Below are positions 58,425 through 64,000 of a stretch of DNA of 64,000 nt, one piece after another. Every line of letters begins with the position of its first letter. Within the stretch, counting starts at the first letter, position 1. The notes under the pieces were generated by a model. The model did no database searches. It was not told where the DNA came from and was given only the letters and a program-made list of their open reading frames with translations. A program made the position numbers and the translations under genes. Source of the DNA: Basidiobolus meristosporus CBS 931.73 (taxonomy: Eukaryota; Basidiobolomycota; Basidiobolomycetes; Basidiobolales; Basidiobolaceae); NCBI GenBank assembly GCA_002104905.1, contig MCFE01000461.1, forward strand, positions 1-64,000, read 5' to 3'.

Positions 58425-61400
58425 CTAAAATGGTCGATTTCCTACATTCCGCATGCGATAGCCGCTATGTGGGTTGCTATCGAAGCCCTCATCTTCTCCT
58501 AACTGCGAATCCCCATCATAATATGAACTACCCAAGCTTTCGGCATCATTTGCCATCAGGCCCTTTAGCGAATCACGATCATCCCCGGTGATTACACTGT
58601 GGGTAAGATGTGTTGGTGTCAAATCCTTCATTCGTCGGCGTTCTTTACGTTTCATGGAGCGGATATGCCGCCGTTCATAATCTTCCCATCTTCTTAAAGT
58701 GACTTTTGATGAGTCAAAAATGCCTTCCTTTTTGCCGTGATCGTCTGCTTTACTTTCCCCGTCGACTCGTCTGTTATTGTGTAGAGGGTTAGTCTTTTCT
58801 TCGGGTGTGGCCTTCGAAATACACATACCTTGTTTCCCCCCAGGAAAAATCATCGAAATGCCAATATGCATACACCGGCAAAACAAAGTTCCATATAGGA
58901 AGTGCTACCAAATATATCAACATCCAAGTGATATAAATGAGCTTTCTCGTAGTTAGCAGAATCAGAACTGCTGGTAAGAACAAGATAAGTAGCAAGAGTA
59001 TTAGCGGAAAATAGCTCGCAGCATCGACGAATTCGGTTTGTGCAAGACTTCCAATCAGCACAAAAGTCATTATAATGGCCACTGGGAGAGATACTGTTCC
59101 GATAAGCTCCATGACCACGACGAACTGCATCGAAAAGCAGAACGTTCCACATAGATTGCGCACTAGCGATAATTCCAGCAGATTGTGGATTGTAGAGTTA
59201 ATCCACCGACGGCGTTGCGAAAGCAATATCTTAAACTCGTCTGGAACAACCGTTTTACATACAGCTTGTGGCACGAACATCATCTTGCGGTTTGGGAAAT
59301 TTCGCAACATTAGCGTGGTCAAAAACCGATCTTCGCCCAAGAGTAGCAGATTCTTCTGATGGAGTGTCTCGACTACATTCTGCGAATACTCTTGAACAAT
59401 CTCCGGCTTCGTGATAATTGGAACCCAATCATTGTCTCCTTTTCTAGCTTTCAAGCGATACATACAGAAGCAGCCAGGAAGGCAAGTGACACCACCAAAT
59501 ACCGACTCGAAGCCCTTTCCAAGATGATGGGATATGTAGTACTCGAACACTTGGATGGCAGTCACCCATGAATCTCGCTTATTTGCAATTCTAGTCTCTC
59601 CGCATAGACCCATGATAAGCGGATCGTTCTGTACACAGTTGATCAGAAGGCGCAAGGAATCTGGATAAACCTTGGTATCAGCGTCTACCATAAGGACGAT
59701 CTCAAAGTAGTCTGGGGTGACGTTCATAAGGTGATGGATCTTTTTGAAAAGGTCATAATCCAATGGAGTCATCCGATCGTTATAGGTAACCCGACTGAAG
59801 AAGTTCATCAAGATGATTTGAGAATCACGTTTACCTCGATTCCCTGGTTTAGGAGCGCTCTGCTCCTCGGGTGTGCCGCACTTGACAACCACTATAGTTG
59901 GTACTCGATGCCCTTTATGGTTGAAATGCCCGGCATACACTTTCGCCATATTGTGTTGTTTTGCTCCGGCAGCAACTGCGATGTAGCTCATCGGTTCGGG
60001 GTTTTCAAATGCAGGATCGATTTCTAGGAGATCCACACATATATCCGGCGTGCTTCGATCATTGCCGCTCCCAGTTATAATACCGTCGGCTACAATGAAC
60101 AGTAATTTGTGGTCGTCGCCATATTCCGTTGAAGCCAGACTCTCGATTGTACAGCGGATCGAGCTCTCACCCTCCGAGTAGCATGTGACCAATAGAACGG
60201 TGAACAGTTCACTGGAGTTCAGATTAACGTTGACTCCTGGCAAACTGGAGTTGCTCGCTCCGAAGCTACTCATGCTGGCGTTTTGATGAATTGCCCAAGG
60301 AGAGGAGCGAGAAACCACGATTGGCTGGGTTTTGCTTTTCGGAGGAGGTCTTGCCAGTTTGAATGAGATCAACCAGTCGAACACCACGGCCATAAGAAAC
60401 CTACTCAGCACTATTCCAAGAATGACAATCATGGAAATAATGAAGAACAGCTTGACCCCAAAGCACCCTGTAGTCGCCTTGCTCAAATGCCCAGCCTTGT
60501 ATTTATTTTGGAGGCATGGTATAGAGCTCTTGAGGAGTGGTTGGCGTAGGAAGATCCGCGTAGCATCGATGATCTTGTTGTTGATTGCCTCACGGATCGC
60601 TGCATCCACAACATCGTTTGGGATCGGATTGGGGTTCGCCTGAATGTATGGATTCAAGTTCAAAACCAGCCCATCAATGACCAAGTATCTTGCCGTCAGG
60701 TCATTCCAGTCGTATCCAACAGATTTTTTAAGATTTATGAGCCCATATTTAGCTTGGGCGCTCTCAATCGGCTCCAGGGGGCATAGCTTGGCTCCATTTG
60801 GTGGATTGCAAGGGCTTTGGTTGATAGCTGCGAAGCCCTGCAAGCTTGGGATTTGACACTCTTTGAATGCCCCATCATGTTGGAACAGATTGGTCTGGTC
60901 GGAGGAGAAGGGTGCCTTCAATAGCTCCGACGGAGTGTTTTGGGATTTTGCAGAGCTCCACATTGTACCGCTTATACCAAAGGTTCCTTTCAAATACGAC
61001 GGAATAGAATGAGTTTCGCTGAACATGTGGATATGTGGTATTACCAAAGAGTGAGTAATAAAACATACCAGGACTATTGGAACCGACTGATATGTAATTC
61101 TTGGAGTCAACTAAGCTAGATTGTGGACAAAAAACGTACGGCAGGCCCAGAGTCAGAAAGACTACTATGGTACATATAAATGCAATCACAATACATAAAG
61201 CAACCTTCTCTCTCCAGGCTTGTCGAACTGCTTTATCCCCAAGACCAAACTTGCTTATTATAAAGCTTGGGGCCCAAAATGTGATTATCTTTGAGAATAA
61301 GACCCATGCATCAAACGGTCTCCGGTTGTCTTTGCCACTGAGCATTGGTGCAGGCGCCTGATTCCTGTCCGGTCTGTTCAATGTACGACCCCGTCGGAGG

Positions 61401-61435
61401 GTGGTTTCCCTCTGCATGTTCCTGTTGTCCGGCAT
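58425..61435 (-). CDS. Chitin synthase, family-2 (class IV/Chs3-like), 943 aa, three exons
   Basis: Exons on the minus strand are 61435-61140, 61018-58829 and 58770-58425, which join in frame. The N-terminus is basic ([12 protein letters not shown]), followed by two membrane segments. Catalytic-region landmarks are [67 protein letters not shown] and the product-binding QRRRWINST. Four or five helices follow (from [16 protein letters not shown]), then DFSWGETR and a basic tail with many Arg/Lys. This enzyme adds GlcNAc from UDP-GlcNAc to chitin at the plasma membrane. The length and motif spacing fit the Chs3-type division without a myosin motor. The first intron (121 bases) is inferred from frame: a shorter alternative at 61067 would break the frame. 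Confidence 0.9.
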
Positions 61436-64000
61436 GGCCCTTGTCTATAGTGAGAAGCCGAAAGTACTTGAGAATTTAAGGATGTATGGTTATTTTTGCA
61501 GTCTCCCGTGGATATAGGTCATATAATTAGGTTGTAGATGTGTAAGGGAATACAAGTACAGGGGTAGTGAGCGAAATCACGAAGTACGTCAAGTGATACG
61601 CTTGGGTGGAAATAGAAGAGGAATGCTGCTATTTAGTTGGGACTTCGTGGCCACAAGACTAGAGCAACAAAAATGGAGAAAAGGGGATGCTTAAAGGAGC
61701 CAATTTCGATAGGCTTAACCGTTAGGCTATAGGGAGCTTAGCGTGGGGAGGCCTGGGGACTTTTAAAGGAAATAGAAACACACTGATGACTAGTTCGAGC
61801 CCCATTTCCCTTTCATACAACCTTGCCTAAATGCACTTGAACTCCTTGACAGTAACGGAGAATTATGAAAGCAAATTATTCATTATGTTAGCCAATCATT
61901 TCGTTGACAAGGAGCAGCACAGCATTTTGCAGGTATCCAATCACGCATTTATCTATCTTCTCTGGCCGCCGTTCCTTTTTAATTACCGCTCTCTCTGGTA
62001 TCTGGCTGTAGCCTATTGACTGATGAGTTGTATAATAAACTAATATGCTCTTCAAGATGGAGCGCATGGGTCGATAATCGGTATTATCGCACAAAGAAAG
62101 CAATAAGCAGATGCTTTATTCGAACATCCAGCTATTATGAGCTCTCAGCTGGCTGATAGTGAGCGAGTAATCTGGAAAAAGGATCGAGCTAGATTTGTAA
62201 ATGCCTATATTAGTCCATGCAATTAGGGAACTAAGTAGCCCCATTGTGTAGAGCTGAAAACACTCCCGCACAATAATGTAATTTGGAAATTAGCTTGTGC
62301 ATGGCTTGGGAATTGTTAGTGCTTGCTATTGTCTCATTATCTCCCGGAAAGCTATTGAGATTAAGGGGGCTACGTGTTTGACAGTTTGCTGGATATTTGG
62401 ATTTTCTAAGATGGAATCAGGGCCGCTTGCTTAGGCTCTGTATGCTGGAGGCCAGCACCCATCATCAATCTGCTGACAAGAAGCGGGGTGAGTTTGCCTA
62501 CTTCCATGACAGCAGAAACATCCGCTCTATGGGCCCAAGTCAGGTCAGTCATTGGAATGAAAATACAGCAAGTGATAAAGTTTCGGCTGGAGGGTAGTCC
62601 TTGCCTTGACTAAAGGACATGCATGCCATGGGATAATGCTGCTCCAAGGACATCATGGTGCTTACCGGAGTATCTGGATGCAACCCCTATATCTTTTGGC
62701 CAAATATCATTGCTTGGGTCCGGAGAGCTTGAAATAAGTGGGCACACGTCGTTTAGGAACCTTCGACTCTTCTCTAAAAACATCATTACCACATCTGGTA
62801 TTGCTGGACACACTAATAGGTCGTGACGTTAAGACTAGGGCAGTTTAGTGCTCATCTTGCATGTAAGCGTCTACCAGCGTTTATCGAGCATAGCTCAGCT
62901 TTAAAGCTGGTTGTACCTGTAGTGCTAAATATACGATACCTCGCGATCACAGTATTTAGTCACAAGCCTTTGGCCGTTATTCGTCAACAGGACTTCACGT
63001 TGGGTACGTATGCTGCAGTAAAGAGCTATACCTGAGACTTTCCTCCAGTTGGACTTGTTTTGCGCTAACCTTACGACAGAATTGCTTTGATTGTTGATCC
63101 AAAATAGTTGCTTTAGCTAAGATGGCTGATCTATTAGTCAATGATTGATCAGGGTAATACGAAGATATTGCCAATGAAAAGAGTATGTGGCTCTCGCAAG
63201 CCATCATAAAGATACTTGGGGTGAAATCTAACTTACATAGGCCTGCTTGAAACAATGCAAGGGTGGCATGATCCCGAATCTATCCGCAGATGTAATGTCA
63301 TGTTTTTGTCTTCAGCCTTTGCGAATAGATCTGGCTACAAACGATGTGCAGCTACTATCTTTCCTTGATTAATGTACGCATGGATGTTGAACCAATTTAC
63401 ATATACACTAATACCAGCCTCTGCTGTAAATGCTTCAATAACGTTGATCGGTAGCCATAAATCTAGTCTGTTAATGTTGAGCTCGTTATGAAGTCTTCAG
63501 GGCTAGAGTGCATCTCTGGTGACGGTTGGAAGGCAATACGATTTCAACTCAACCTAGTGGGGTTGATGCTCTCATACTTGCCAAACCAACCTGCTCCAAA
63601 GTTGCGTGGATAGATTGCTCTCTAGTATTCCTGAGTCTGTTTTGTTGAGCAACTAGCCTTTTTTAATTCATACGTCACATGTCCAGATCCAGCAAAAGAA
63701 ACCTCATTGGTAATGGGTTACTCCACAGTTTGCTAATTTTTGATTCCAAATCAGATGAGCATAGTGTAATCGGAGTACGCTTATAGCTTCCTGTAAGTTA
63801 CACTCATTTGCGGCGAAGGCACTACGCATACTTTCAATTTTGCAACCATAGCTTTCCAGGACGCAACAACTTGTTGGGTTTAGCCTGCGCTTCCGCCAGA
63901 CAATAACTATCCCAGGTCATATCCATCCACGCGCTTTCCCTATCCGCAATCGCGGAAAAATTCAACCATAAGCGTACTCAACCCATCAATTTCAGAATCA
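61436..64000. other. 2.6-kb region without a supportable gene
   Basis: It begins with the chitin synthase promoter. The rest contains only short overlapping frames without motifs. Composition is AT-rich but with normal CpG, so it does not look like the transposon half. Confidence 0.5.

Noticed and set aside
61019-61067. Shorter first intron for the chitin synthase (donor at GTATGT)
   Set aside because: It would shift the frame and run into a stop. The donor GTACGT at 61139 keeps the frame.
61700-61830. Possible tRNA (AGTTCGAGCCCC with ATTTCCC near the end)
   Set aside because: The only matching 5' arm is about 45 bases away, too close for a tRNA, and no anticodon stem forms.

Overview
The window is nuclear DNA of a fungus. 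The evidence is short GT-AG introns (about 50-120 bases), a family-2 chitin synthase, a NudE homologue, a Mig1/CreA-type zinc-finger protein and large degenerate LTR retrotransposons. The intersectin-like EH/SH3 protein and the transposon-rich, CpG-poor intergenic DNA fit an early-diverging (zygomycete-grade) lineage. That placement is inference, and I cannot name a genus.

Region 1 (1 to about 31,000) is a graveyard of transposable elements. It holds the 3' part of a Ty3/gypsy element with its LTR, and a full-length Ty1/copia element (3030-8077) with both LTRs and a perfect target duplication TGAGA. A second, badly decayed copia relic follows, then several solo LTRs that keep perfect 5-base duplications. 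A chimeric gypsy/chromovirus element with a decayed chromodomain comes next. The rest is a dense cluster of relics of a CACTA-type DNA transposon: a Tnp2 transposase and a multi-copy companion gene that I do not recognise. LTRs are nested inside other LTRs and inside transposon genes, so the relative order of insertions can be read. This half is almost devoid of CpG dinucleotides, which points to methylation and deamination decay.

Region 2 (about 31,700 to 64,000) is host DNA with normal CpG content and well-spaced genes. In order: a 13-exon or so gene with an XPF-like C-terminal half resembling the meiotic SHOC1/ZIP2 group (+); an unknown 182-residue protein (-); NudE (-); a ZIP metal transporter (+); a seven-exon Rab GTPase of the Rab5/22 type (+); a Mig1/CreA-like repressor (+); a small membrane protein (+); an intersectin/Pan1-like endocytic scaffold (-); a seven-helix receptor-like membrane protein (+); an F-box protein (-); and a three-exon chitin synthase (-). 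Several products act in related cell biology: endocytosis (intersectin-like scaffold, Rab5-type GTPase), dynein-based transport (NudE) and cell-wall growth (chitin synthase). The genes are separately promoted and there is no operon structure.

No rRNA, tRNA, CRISPR array or plasmid feature was found. Intergenic stretches of 1-3 kb in the right half hold nothing I can support beyond one hexamer microsatellite.
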